Origin: Heterotrichella gracilis
Taxonomy: Eukaryota > Sar > Xanthophyceae > Tribonematales > Xanthonemataceae
Assembly: GCA_032358255.1 (NCBI GenBank)
Contig: JAULBX010018858.1
Location: forward strand, 19,898-83,897
Length of the DNA stretch: 64,000 nt
Direction: 5' to 3'
Shown here piece by piece: positions 24,002 to 35,600 of the stretch. Numbering within the stretch: the stretch's first letter is position 1; the number at the start of each line of letters is the position of its first letter. The position numbers and the translations under genes were made by a program. Below the pieces are notes generated by a model. That model saw only the letters and a list, made by a program, of their open reading frames with translations. It was not told the origin of the DNA and did no database searches.

Positions 24002-25346
24002 AATGGATTCAATTGAGTGGGGCTGTGTGGCACCAACGTTGCATTCAGTGTCGCAGTAAAACTACACTTGGCAGACTGGCAGTGAGCCTCTCAAAGTGAC
24101 GAGGCACTGGCAACAGCTCATTGGGACAATGCCAACTAGAGTAATAGTCTCTCAGTTCAGCCAGATGTGAAGTTCAGGAAACCGCCCGGGTTCTGTAGCT
24201 GTGCTTCACGATCTGGAGTTGAGGTGCCGACCTGGCCCGACCATTTTAAATTTCTTCCACCCCAAAAATGGGCAAAATTACCTCCTCGTGAGCTACTTCA
24301 ACGGTTTTCCCCTGACACCTGAAAATTCCGAAACCTTCACCTCCGAAACCGAGAACGCCCACATATTACCCACAAACCAGTTGCCAGCAAAGTATATTGT
24401 ACCTTTGGGATTTGCGTCTGACGGTATTGAGCTTCTATCACCTGTATCCAAAGCTTACAAGCTGGTTGGGCATCGTTGGTGGCATGTCATTGTGCCTGTC
24501 AGCACCTAATAGTTTAGTGCGAGCAGCAAACGTACAGCCCTGCCGTACGGTATGCAACTGCGAGTCGTGAAAGCAAAGCCTTTTTCCTACCGGAGTTAAT
24601 TTCAAGCTTAGAGCAGCAGGCCACCCCTACTGTGCAGCTGACTGCTCACTGGGGCTACAGTAGAAGCTACACCATCGCAAGAACGCTTGTGCACACTCAA
24701 AAGCTGCTGATTGCCTTCCACACACAATCAGCGACGAAGTTTATCTCAGAAACCAATAAGAAGGGGCCTAGTCGAACTCTTACAGCTCTTGGAAAACAGC
24801 TTGTTTCCCTCCATCATGATCCTGAGCAAGTTCCAGCGCGGCCCCTCCCTACCCCTCCCAATATGCGCACGCGCCATGGGGTGCAGCGCGTGGGTGGGGG
24901 GTGCCGGTGGGGGGTGGAGGTGGGCGGCTGCCGAGCTGGGCAATATGGAGCACAGCCAGGTGGAGGTGGGGGATCAGGTGGGGCGAGGGTGGGGGGCGGG
25001 GGGTTCCTCGTGCATGATCACTTGCCTATTAAGCTATTGTTACGCTTGGTACTGCAACAAATGGCGCCGTATGTGATGTACATTCACTATCTGCATGCGG
25101 GTATTCAGACCGTCTCATTGGGGGGGCAGGGAAGGAACCATGTGGCGCCTGGGGGGGACGTGGGTTGTGAGGTACCTCCCGGCCAGATTGGCAAGCCCCT
25201 CCCCACCTCGCCAGTGTATGCCACTATGTCACCACCCGCAACACACACTATTATATTTTATTTTAGAGCGGTATGTATATAAAAGCTCACCACCTCACAC
25301 AAAGGTACTGCAGTGCAACCACCCCTTCCACGTCCCTATTCTGCAG
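24002..25346. other. Spacer, no gene recognised
   Basis: A frame of about 216 codons covers part of this region, but its product is Gly/Val/Arg-rich and compositionally driven. One or more 5' exons of the next gene probably lie here, since the first exon I can assign begins in phase 0 after an acceptor rather than with an ATG. Confidence 0.4.
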
Positions 25347-28300
25347 GCCCCACAGCCTGTGCTCCCCCTGCAACCCGTGCGCCCCGCAGCTTCACCGCCC
25401 TCCACACCCATGGGGTCAACCCTCCACACTGTGCTGCCACGGGTGAACCCCTGGAGGTGGGTGTGGTATATTAGGGTTTAGGGCGTTACCCCTCACGAAT
25501 GGAAGGTAGCAGGGGGTTGAGGTACTCCTTGATATACCGCATGACATCAAGGTGTCAGCAAAGTGTGCACATTTGTTAAATGGCATCGTTCTTGCCGTTT
25601 TATCATTTTCCTGGTTGTGGTTGCATGTCGAGGACTTGGCCGCAACGTGCATTTCGTCTTAATACTTTCGTTATCTCTATCTTTTAGGGTGTACGATACT
25701 GCAGGCTGGTTGTGCGCACACTACCCCACCCCCGTCACATTATACCACACCCATGCACTCCCCCCTTGTGGCTGCAGGGGTGGCGAACCTGCCTCCTTCC
25801 AGCAGCGGCGCGTGTACAACAAGATGCAGGACATGTGGGTGGATGGCGCTGGTGCATCGGGATACAACCATTCCAAGGGGAGGGAGGAGGAAGGGGAGGA
25901 GGACATGGACAAGGTGGGTGCAGGGTGGGTGGGGATAGGAGCAAGTTGAACGTATTTTGTGCAATGCTTGATTAATATGAACATCCAACATACTGGACAT
26001 AAATGTTAATTTTATCTTTTATGGTGTGCTTGGGGTACGCACTTGGCTTTTGATGGCTTTTGATCGACCTACTGAATCATCCAAATGCAATCATGCTGCA
26101 CCACCTAAAAAGCAGCCCACAAAGTTTAGCCCATGCATTCGAAATGCACATGTGGTCGTGCCAGTGAAGGTTAAGGGTGAATGGGAGCCCGTTCCTATGA
26201 GGGTTGCCTGGTGGTAACGCCACACCTCACGGCCCATGGCTTGATAAATTACCCAAACAGTGGCAGGACAGGCGGGGCTGGCACACCCTGCTGCGTGCCT
26301 TTGCGCTTTTTCACAGCCCAGCCCTGGCTCATACAAAGAAAAAAAAGGAGTAATCACCCTGCGCGCCTAGTTTTCACTGCATCAATCTCCCTGCATCCCC
26401 AGGTTCGTGAGGTTGTTGGGCAGGCCACTGGCATGGAGGGTCCTGCTGAGGGGGAGAGCGCGGGGGCAGACAGGTGGGGGCGGCACCGGAAGGAGGAGGG
26501 TATTGCACATTGTGTGGGATGGGGTGAAAATGGAAATGGGTGGGCTGTTGCAGGTGTGGTTGATGAAAGTGCCACTACTAGGTTGAGCCTAGCCCTTGCA
26601 ATGCAATTGCCTACTTTGGCAGGTGCATTTACGGTCCATAGGTGCAGATGTTGGCAGGGTTGCATTGCCGAGGATGCAATGGCTCCATGTGAAATGCGTA
26701 TCATCCGTGGATGGACATTCAAGCTGTGAGGCTGGGACGCCTTTGCTGATGCGGTCATTATTAATCTAGTCACTGTGCTGCAAGCGCATGAGTGCATGAG
26801 TGTGTGCAGACCTGCATTGTGAGCGCCCAGTGGGTGGCACCCGGTAGGGTTGAGTTCAAACCACAATGGGCATGTGGTAACACCACACCACAGCATGGGT
26901 GGTACCACCAACCCACGCCAACCCCCATGTACATTCATGCTGGACCCACTTCTCTCCTCTGCAGGGTCCACGCCCCCCACACCCTCTCCCCAGACGACAC
27001 CATCCCCGGCCCCATCCCCTCCCCTACCCCCCCACCCCCCACCGCCTCCGCCACCCCCCCACCGCCCCAGCCCCCCACCCCAGGCCAGGGGGGTACTCTG
27101 CACTTTGATGACCAGGGGAAACAGGTCCCGGTCAAGGGGGATGCGCTTCATTATGATGACAAGGGGAACCAGGTGCCGGTGTTCATTGATGGCCAGTTTG
27201 ATTGGACCCACGGGGATGACGTGGCTCCCAACCCTGATCGGGAGCAGGCTGAGGTGGAGGCTAGGCGCAGGGAGAGGATGATGCGGTGAGGAGGGTGGGG
27301 GATGGGGAGGGAATCATATGCATTTTAAGCAGTGCATGTTGGGATTGGTGGTAGTGGTGGTGGCCGTAATGGTGTGGTGTGGGTGGTGGTGGTCCAATGT
27401 AAAAAGGCCCACGGGGATGACGTGGCTCCCCACCCTGATCGGGAGCAGGCTGAGATGGAGGCTAGGCGCAGGGAGAGGATGATGCGGTGAGGGGGTGGGG
27501 ACTAGGGGGGTGATTCGATTTTGCATATTTAGCAATTCAGCCACATAGCTGTGAGTAGTGGTGGTGGTGGTGGTGGTGGTGGTGGTGGTGGTGGGTGGTG
27601 GTGGCGGGCCCAACTTGATTGGACTCACGGGGGATGATGTGGCGCACAATCCTGGGTGGTAGTAGGCAGGGGAGGAAAGTAGTTGCAGATAAAGGAGGAT
27701 GCGGCGAGGGTGGGATGGGTGGGGGAGGCCAGATTCAAATTCCCCTTCACTGATCCTCCCTCCGTCCCCTGTGCAGCGCCCGACAGCCGGTGTCAGTGTC
27801 CGACCAGTTTGACTGGACCCATGGCAGCGACAGCGACGAGGGGGTGCCGCAGCCACCGCCAAAAGGGGGAGAGAGGGCGCCGCGCAGGTAGGTGGGGGGT
27901 GGCTTGGAAAGGGGGATTGGGCGGGAAATGGTGGGGGGTGGCTTGGGAAGGCGGATGGGGAGGGGAGGGGAGGAGGCAGGGTGGTGAAAATGCGGGGTGG
28001 TGAACTTGCGTGCGTGAGGCGGTAGTGAAAATCATTGTTATTGGTGGAAGTATGTGTGTGGGTGCCACTTCATCCTTTTACAGCAAATTAGCGATATTCT
28101 GGCCTCAGGAGAAATGTTTTAAAACAACCCCACGTAAAAATTGTGAACAATACGACGTGCAGAGTATCACATAGCAGGGTACCCAACTTTATTAACGACC
28201 TGATGGGAGGTTTTCCTGACGGTCTCAGTAAATCTATGCCAAGCTGGGCGGGGATGTGTGGGGGCAGCTAAGACAGCTTGCCAAACGCACAGCTGACACT

Positions 28301-30712
28301 CCAGACGACAGCTGACTGCCTGCTTTGTCATCTGGACTGTCAATTGTGCGGCTGGCACACTGTCTTGGCTTCCCAACAAGTCCCTGCACAGCTTGGTATA
28401 GTATCAGATATTGCAAGGCATATGCTTATTGGACCACCCATCAGTCGTGGGTAAGCAGGGTATCCATAACTCAAATTTCCCTGCAGACCGGCACTAAGGT
28501 TTTGTTTTTTTTGTTTCGTTTTTAGTTCGACTACGTCATCATTGGTATGTGCAGCACATGCAAATACTCCATGCAAGGCCCCATGCTCTCAGCCCATCTG
28601 TGACAGGCTGCCTTTTTTTCTCCTTTTTTCCATTTTTTCCCTTTTTTTGCTTTTTTTTAATTGACTGTACCAGCCCATCTGTGCAGCCTTAGCAACCCGA
28701 TGGGTGGTCCAATGCCTGGCGACATAGTATGCCATTGCCAAACTGTGCAGCAAGCTGTTTGGGAAGCCAAGACAGCTTGCCAGTTAAAGGTTTGGCACTC
28801 CAGATGGCAGCAGATTGTCTGGTGTTTTGAATCTTCACCTGGCAAGCTGTCTTGACCTCCCCCGCAAATTCCTCACAGCACTGCTTTGCAATGCCCTACC
28901 GATGTCGCCAGGCGCTGGGCCACCCATAGGGTGGTGGTAAAGCAGCATATCTCGCACAGCAGTCTACCCAGAATTTGGATCTTCGACGTACATCCGCGCT
29001 AAAGGGCGAGGGAGGATTTGACCTGCGTCATCGGATATGATTCAGTGTATGCATAGCACATGCAAACACTCCATGCAAGGCCCACATTTGTAGGATATCC
29101 CCTCATCGGTGCTCAGCTGTCAAGTAGGGTACAATTTTTAACTGTTACAGCTGGAACGCATGGTTAGTACTGAATTCCCAAGTTGGGTGCGGCGGCAGAT
29201 CAACCCAGATAGTGTTGAAGTAAGGCTACATGAGCCTTTGAGTGTACCGTACCATAGCCGTACAGTACCCTTTAGGGTTTAGAAACCCTGTAGCTATGCG
29301 GAGTTTAGTAATGGGTACTACCTGACGGTTGGGGGGGTGGGGGTGGGGGGCGGGATCTGTGAAGACGGTAACGTCCCTTGTTCAAAAGTAATACCTGTGG
29401 GTAAGGATGGAAACCATGCACGAACAGACCGCAGGCAACTGGCAAAGTTGCTGTCCAGAGTTTGACGTATTGTACGACGCTGGTGTACAGTTTTGCAAGG
29501 GCTGCCACAAGGCACAGCTGCCTGCAGCCATCGCACTCGGCAAGGCTGTTTAATTACATATGCATATTCGTATATATAATTTGGTTAATAACATGTGTGT
29601 GTTTTGCTTACAGGCCCCAGCAGCCGGTGTCTGTATCCGACCAGTTTGACTGGACCCACGGCAGCGACAGCGACGAGGGGGTGCCTCAGGTGCCACCGGT
29701 AGGGGAGAGGGAAGCACCGCAGCGCAGGTGGGGAAGGGGCTGGGGGTTTGGGATGGGGGTGCCGCTTCATCAAATTTGCACAAACACGAATTTCTGCACA
29801 GCCTATCCCTTGCACAGGCGCGTTGCGTAAGGAAGATGAGTTGGCAAAGAGTAGGGGGTTACTCCAGTGTGCATTGTGATCCCCTACCATTTGCAATGGC
29901 ACGTGTCCTCCTCTTCTAATCCCCTCTCCTCCCCTTTGTCCGCAGGCCCCAGCAGCCTGTGTCTGTGTCTGACCAGTTTGACTGGACCCACGGCAGCGAC
30001 AGCGACGAGACCCCCATGCCAACTGCGGACGAGGTGGAGGCGGTAGCTGCGGGAAGGTCAACCAAAGGTGATTTGGACCTCTAGGGATCTAAACCCTACT
30101 GTAAACCCTAAACCCTATACTGGCATCCTCTGTGGAGGTGGGGGAGGCAGCTGCCGCAGCAAGGCGGATAAAGGTGGCCTTGATCTATTTAAGGATTGTG
30201 ATTTGTGATTATGCGTTATGTAGACGATCATTTCCCTTCCATTCGTTCCAGCAGTACAGCCAGACTGGCATTTTCTTGCATTTATTCTATTGTTACAAGG
30301 TATTGCTATTATTACGATATACTAACTGGTTGGGACTGCATGTGACTCATATATACTGGGATCAGCTAGGTTCTCTGCTCTGGCACATGTAGCTCCATAA
30401 CCTAGTGCGTGGTCATGGTCCATCCCCGCATCATGGCATGATTTTTCAACTGTCTCTTATTAATTAAGTAAAAAAGTCAAATTTAAATTAAATTATATCG
30501 CATGGTCACGCACAGCGCTCACTGCCACATCCACGCCGCAGACTAAACCCCACGTCCTTTCAGCGGTTCCCACACTGGCTGCGCAACTGCCGCCCGCCTG
30601 TGCAGGTGGGGCTGGTGTGGGGCAGGGTGTTGGTGGCGGGAGCAAGGGCCAATCAGGCAAGAGCGTTCAGCAGGCACTGGAGGAGGACACGCCAGCACCG
30701 TGGAACGCATAA
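25347..30712 (+). CDS. Proline-rich protein with triplicated FDWTHGSDSDE exon; function unknown
   Basis: I do not recognise this protein. Exons supported by phase and by CAG/GT boundaries: 25347-25456, 25778-25913, 26403-26473, 26965-27285, 27777-27887, 29614-29727, 29946-30067, 30564-30712 (stop TAA). They give about 377 residues plus an unknown N-terminus. Seen in order: a Pro-rich start; QQRRVYNKMQDMWVDG; an acidic stretch; a long Pro/Thr tract; the repeated phrase HFDDQGKQVPV / HYDDKGNQVPV; and GQFDWTHGDD. Three successive exons follow, each encoding QPVSVSDQFDWTHGSDSDE. The C-terminus is Gly-rich and ends in EEDTPAPWNA. The three exons share phase 2 at both ends, so they can be added or removed without a frameshift. 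The product looks largely disordered and acidic. The gene is real on the strength of eight phase-matched exons. Confidence 0.7.
27409..27720 (+). repeat. Decaying copies of an exon end in the following intron
   Basis: The 3' end of the exon stopping at 27285 (CACGGGGATGACGTGGCTCC ... GAGAGGATGATGCG with its GTGAGG donor) is copied at 27409-27492, about 201 bp downstream. A poorer third copy lies at about 27620-27715 (ACTCACGGGGGATGATGTGG). A GGT microsatellite separates the two. Confidence 0.8.
27558..27605. repeat. (GGT)n microsatellite
   Basis: A run of about fourteen GGT/GTG triplets, in the intron between the copied exon ends. Confidence 0.9.
28194..28582. mobile_element. Foldback element copy A
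   Basis: Imperfect inverted arms at about 28194-28310 and 28325-28452 meet at a centre of CCAGACGACAG / CTGTCATCTGG type and contain AAGACAGCTTGCC / GGCACACTGTCTT. A non-palindromic tail ends in AGCACATGCAAATACTCC. It lies in the long intron 27888-29613. Copy B repeats both arms and tail. Confidence 0.7.
28691..29087. mobile_element. Foldback element copy B
   Basis: Arms of about 95 bp: GATGGGTGGTCCAATGCCTG ... CAAGACAGCTTGCCAG and its inverted partner ... CTGGCAAGCTGTCTTG ... CCAGGCGCTGGGCCACCCAT, ending near 28938. The tail ends in AGCACATGCAAACACTCC like copy A. This is MITE-like, with no coding capacity; RNA from it would fold into a long hairpin. Confidence 0.75.
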
Positions 30713-32691
30713 AAGGGCTAAATAGTATCTGATGTGATGGGATTTGAGGGCTGGGCTGCGGTGTGTGTGATGGATGAGTGTGAGGGGGAGTGTTTGGCGG
30801 TGATAGGAATGTGTGTGTGGGGGAGGGGATAATGTCGGGTTGTGTGTGTAGAGGCTGGTGATTGGGTTGAAGGGGTGGGTGGCCAGCCAGTGCTGGCTCA
30901 GGTGTGCACTGGCTGGGTGTGCTGGGAAGTGAGTGATTCACTGTAGCCCCTGGGAACATGTGCGGTCCCCAATGTCAGGGCAAGACAGGGTTTAGGCATG
31001 CAGCAAGAATGATTGGGTGGGACTGTCCCAGGGAGAATGGGCAAAGTTGCAAGGCAAAGGATGGATGGCAGTGTTGACCGACTGCGTGTATAATGGCACT
31101 GTGGTTTAGGGTTTAGAGTTTAGGGTTTAGGGTGTAGTCAGTAGTACGCCCATGTAGCTGTAGCATGCAGCTGTGTTGCGCCTGCTGGAGAAGAAGGCGT
31201 GGTGTTTTCAGTATCCAATTTGGCGGGATCAGTAACACCATGATAAGATCGTTACATGGAGACAATAAGATCGTTACAGAACGTGAGAGAGTGGTCATCA
31301 AGAGCATATGCCATGCGGGCCCTTTTACAGTCTATCTTTAGGGTTCAATTTTCAAGGGTGGCAATTTTTCAAGCATGCCTTAGTCACAATGTCACATGAT
31401 TCATGTAGCAGCCGTAATGCATGGTTTCAGAGTGCAGTCAATACAGAGGTTCAGAGTGCACAGAGTACATGTGTGCTATGATAGTCTGATAGGGAAGCTT
31501 TTCATATGGATGGTGGCAACAATAACCTCAAACAGCCAGAACAAGTTTTGTACAACGTGTTCTTATTTTCTACGGTAGAAAATAATTGGCAATATACTGG
31601 AGTATAAAGCTACGCCGCAAAGCTCATGGCTGAAGCTGCTGCTTGGCATAGCCCTTGCAATCTGCATGGGTTTGATTACATGTGCAACATTTCATAATAT
31701 GGATGAATTGGCTTGTATTGGATTCTGCTGATCATATAATTGCAGCAACTTGAATGACCCAGCAAAACACCGACCCAGCAAAAGACTCAGTCTGAACCAG
31801 GAAAAGACTGACCCAGCAAAGGAAAAGGGCACAAATTCTTGTATCGGGGTCACGGCAGTGGCATGTCGCACGGAGTGCTACAGCCAACGGCATGCCATAC
31901 AGCCAACGGCATACTGCCACAGTAAGATAAAATTTAATGCTTGCAAAGATAATGGTATGCCAATGGGCTTAACAATGAGCAGAGTCTGCACTTCTGCACA
32001 CAATTTGTCAGAGTCCAACACAGAAACTTTCAGCGGCTGATTTTGGCTCTTAGATTTACTATCCAGTCTAGATATATACACAGGGGCACTGCCACCCCTC
32101 CCCCTTTCTCCCCTGCACATCTCTGCGGCTATGATACATGGTGATTCATGTGCGCTGCTTGCAGTGGCGAATGCAAATTGCTGCAGCAGCTCTGCACTAG
32201 CTCGGCTTTTGACCATTGCCTGCAACACAACCCTGCTCACATTTCTCATTCTGCAATTGCAAACACCCCCCTCCCAGGTGCAGCACCAAAAACAGCTGCA
32301 CCGCCATCCTGCTGCGTCAAAAAAGCTGTCCCACCCCTGCCCGCACGCCCCTGCATCCCCTTGCATGCGATTGTCACCCGCACCCCTTGTGCTCACTCCC
32401 CATGCATTTCATTTCACCTAGCACCCCACCCCCCAGTCCCTCCCGCACAATTGCCACATCTCACTCCCCCAGCAGCAGCCTGCATACCGTTGTGGGAAGG
32501 AATCATCCCGTTCCTCCTCCCCACACCCCGCCCCATTTGCTCCACGCCAACAGCAAACCAAGATCAACACCTCCTTCCCGTGTCCCCTCCACCCAGCGCA
32601 CGGCAAGATAATCACCTTCCTCCGTTCACCAGCCCTCCCCACCAAAACTACCGCACATCTCGCTCCATCTGCCTCATCCCCCCCCCCCATG
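30713..32691. other. Intergenic region between convergent genes
   Basis: No recognised coding sequence. A TTTAGGG tract lies at 31104-31133. The final 600 bases are C-rich, with long open but low-complexity frames that I attribute to composition. Confidence 0.5.
31104..31133. repeat. Interstitial telomere-like tract (TTTAGGG)
   Basis: Four consecutive TTTAGGG-type heptamers, one carrying a single change. Confidence 0.85.
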
Positions 32692-35600
32692 TCAGCAGAA
32701 CCAGAAGGACATCTCATTCCAGTGGCTCAGCGCGCACAGCGCAGGCAAGCCATACATAAGCTGGGGCTTGGCCTCCGCAATCGCATGCCGATTATGGCTG
32801 GAAAGCTCCACGCTGCGCCGGTCCCTGGTCCACGCCCCATCCCCAATTGTGACCTCCCGTAGGCCCCGCAGCAGGGAGAGGTGGCAAATGTCGTCCGCCT
32901 CCAGGGCCCCAAATGCGGTGAATGTGAGGGAGCGCAGCGCGGCGGGGGCAAAATGCTTGGCCAGCGCCTGCAGGTGCTCCCCTGATAGGCAGAGCGAAGG
33001 GGAGAGGAGGTAGAGGGAGGTGAGGGTGGTGGGGAGGGCGGCGATGGTGCCCAATTCCACGCATGCCATGTCGGCCACGTGGCGGATCTGGCCCAAATCC
33101 TGGGTCCCTGACTGGCCCAGCTGCTTTTTGAAGCTTTTTGAAATGCGCAGGGACCGCAGCCGGCCCAGGGATGCCAGTGCCCCCAGCCCCGCATCGCTCA
33201 CCGCCCGCACGTCCAGCGTCAGGCACTCGAGCTTGCCCTGACGGGCCGCCAGCTGGCATAGGGTGGCATCCGTCAGCGCACTCAGCTGCCCCCTCTTCCC
33301 TGTCAGCCGCAGCGCCGCCAGGTGGCGCAAGGGGGACACCACCGCTTCGACAAACGCATCGGTGAGGTAGGTGGCCCCGGTGAGGGTTAGGGAGGTGAGG
33401 TTGGCCAGGGCGGGGGTGGGGGATTGGGCTTGGAGCTCAAGGGAGGCGGCCCAGTCGGATTCCAGGGAGAGTTGGACTAGGTTGGTGTAGGGGGAGAAGT
33501 TGAAGGTGTTGGGGCGCTCCCGGGGGCAGCCCCATTGGGGGACCTGCATGGGAGAGGGGAGGGAGGGTTTGTGGAGGGTTTAGAGAAAAGAGCTGGGTGG
33601 GATCGTGGGGAACAGGCGTGAGGCGCGTGCACCAGGGCTTCGACAATGTACTTTCTGTGTGCGCTTGCGTGGGTGGTGTATGGTAATCATGGTGGGAGTG
33701 GGTGTGAAAACACGTACTGTGTATGAAAAACACATACACAATGAACGCTACAACGGCATGTCAAAGCAACAGATCAACCCCTCACAACCTCAACAAGGTG
33801 ATCAATAGACCTATGTTTGAGGGTGGCACGAAGACATGACCTTCCCCCCCCACCCCTTCCTCCACTCCCCCCTACCCCCCGCCCTCACCTCAGTCGCGTG
33901 GTCCCCCACCAGGTACCTCCCCACCAGCGCCAGCCCCCGAACCACCTTGGGCGCATCCCCGCAGTGCGCAACCAGCTTGTGGGCGCCATACTTCTCCCCC
34001 ACCACCTCCACCCGCACGTCCCTCCTCGCCAGGTGGCACCAGGCAGTGATGAGGGCGGCTGTGGGCTGCAGGTTGTGCTCCACGCGCTTGTTCACCACGC
34101 AGGTCAGGGAGGACAGCGAAGGAAGCTGCGGGATGGCGCAAAAATAATGTGAGAATATTATAAAGAAAAAGCATAAAAGTACATAAAAGAGATCGGGCGA
34201 GTTTTACAAAGACGAAATAATATTAGGCACAAAGATACACAGTGGCTGTGGGCTGTAGATTGTGCTCCACGTGCTTGTTCACCACGCAGGCCATAAAGGA
34301 CAGTGCGCCCTAACCCTAAACCCTCACCTGGGGTATCGCCAGCAGCAGCTGGTCAAAACCGCGATGTCCCCTACTACCGCCCAAAACCATAGACCCTAAA
34401 CCCTAAGCCCTCACCTGGGATATCTCCAGCAGCAGCTGGTCAAACACCGCAATGTCCCCCACAATACACCCCAGGTGGCTCAGGCCCCCAAGGGAGTGAA
34501 GGGTAGAGAAACACAGCGGGGAAACAGGGAGCCCAAAAGCCAATCGCAGCTCCCGCAGATGGGTCAAGCATCCCAGGGATGTGAGGGCTGCGTCGCTGAG
34601 CATGTGGATGACTCTGTTTTCGTATATGAGGAGGTGCGGGTCCTCCCCCTGGCGGTGCAGGCCCAGTTCCAGGCGAGTCAGGCTGACACCTGGTTGAGCA
34701 AAGCAGATAAGTAAATTAATAAAGAATTTTGATGAAATAGTAAAAAGTCAACCAGAAACAATGGGAATATATAAATACCTAAATGATTGATAAATCGACC
34801 AAGACACCGATTGATAATGCATACAATATGTAACCCAACAAATGGAGACAAATAACAAACAAAGCGCCTCATCTCCAGGGCATTGGTGGAGGAACACAGT
34901 GCGAGCGCCAGAACGGTAAGGCACGGCACCCACCTGGCAGCGCCTCCAGCATGGCCTCCAGCTGGCGCATGGGGCTGCGCCACATGTGGCTATCCACATA
35001 CAGCTCAAGGTGCGACAAACGCCGCATGGCGCCAAAGGCAGCCTGGATGTCGGGAACCACAATATGATTAAGCTCACAGGGGAAGTCGAGGATGAGCTTT
35101 GAAAGTTGCGGGGCGATGCGGGCTGCAGTGACCAGGCGGGCAAAGTTGGCTGCTGCAAAGTGCGTGTGGGAGGGGTCTGGGGCGTAGCGGGTGGTGGGGG
35201 TGGCGGCTGAGGAGGGCGCCAGGCGGAGGGAGGTGAGGGAGGTGCAGGCGGAGAGGGCTGCAAGGGGAGGGGAGGAGTGGGTGGGTGGGGGGTGTGAGCG
35301 CAGGGAAGGGGGCCAGAGGTGGTGCCGGAAGTGGGGATGGTGGCTGTGACGGTGGGTGATGGGTGATGGTATGTGTACATTCAAGAGCATTGGGGAAGTG
35401 CGATAGGATGGAACAATGCTGGATAACACGTGCAGGGATGCAGGGTGACAGAATAACAGAATAATGATGAAGCCCGCCGCAGTCCGTAGACCATGTGAGC
35501 ATAGGGCCACCCTCTTTGATGAGTCGCATGGCGCATTCCAGGCTCATATGAAGCAGGAGCTGTGGGCACGCACGCACGATGCAGGGTAGCACGTGCATGC

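Noticed and set aside
24632-25282. 216-codon frame before the unknown proline-rich gene
   Set aside because: Gly/Val/Arg-rich low complexity; its end does not join in phase to the first supported exon.
32100-32690. Long C-rich frames downstream of the F-box/LRR gene
   Set aside because: Several overlapping frames are open simultaneously because of CCC/CAC-rich composition, and none shows a domain.
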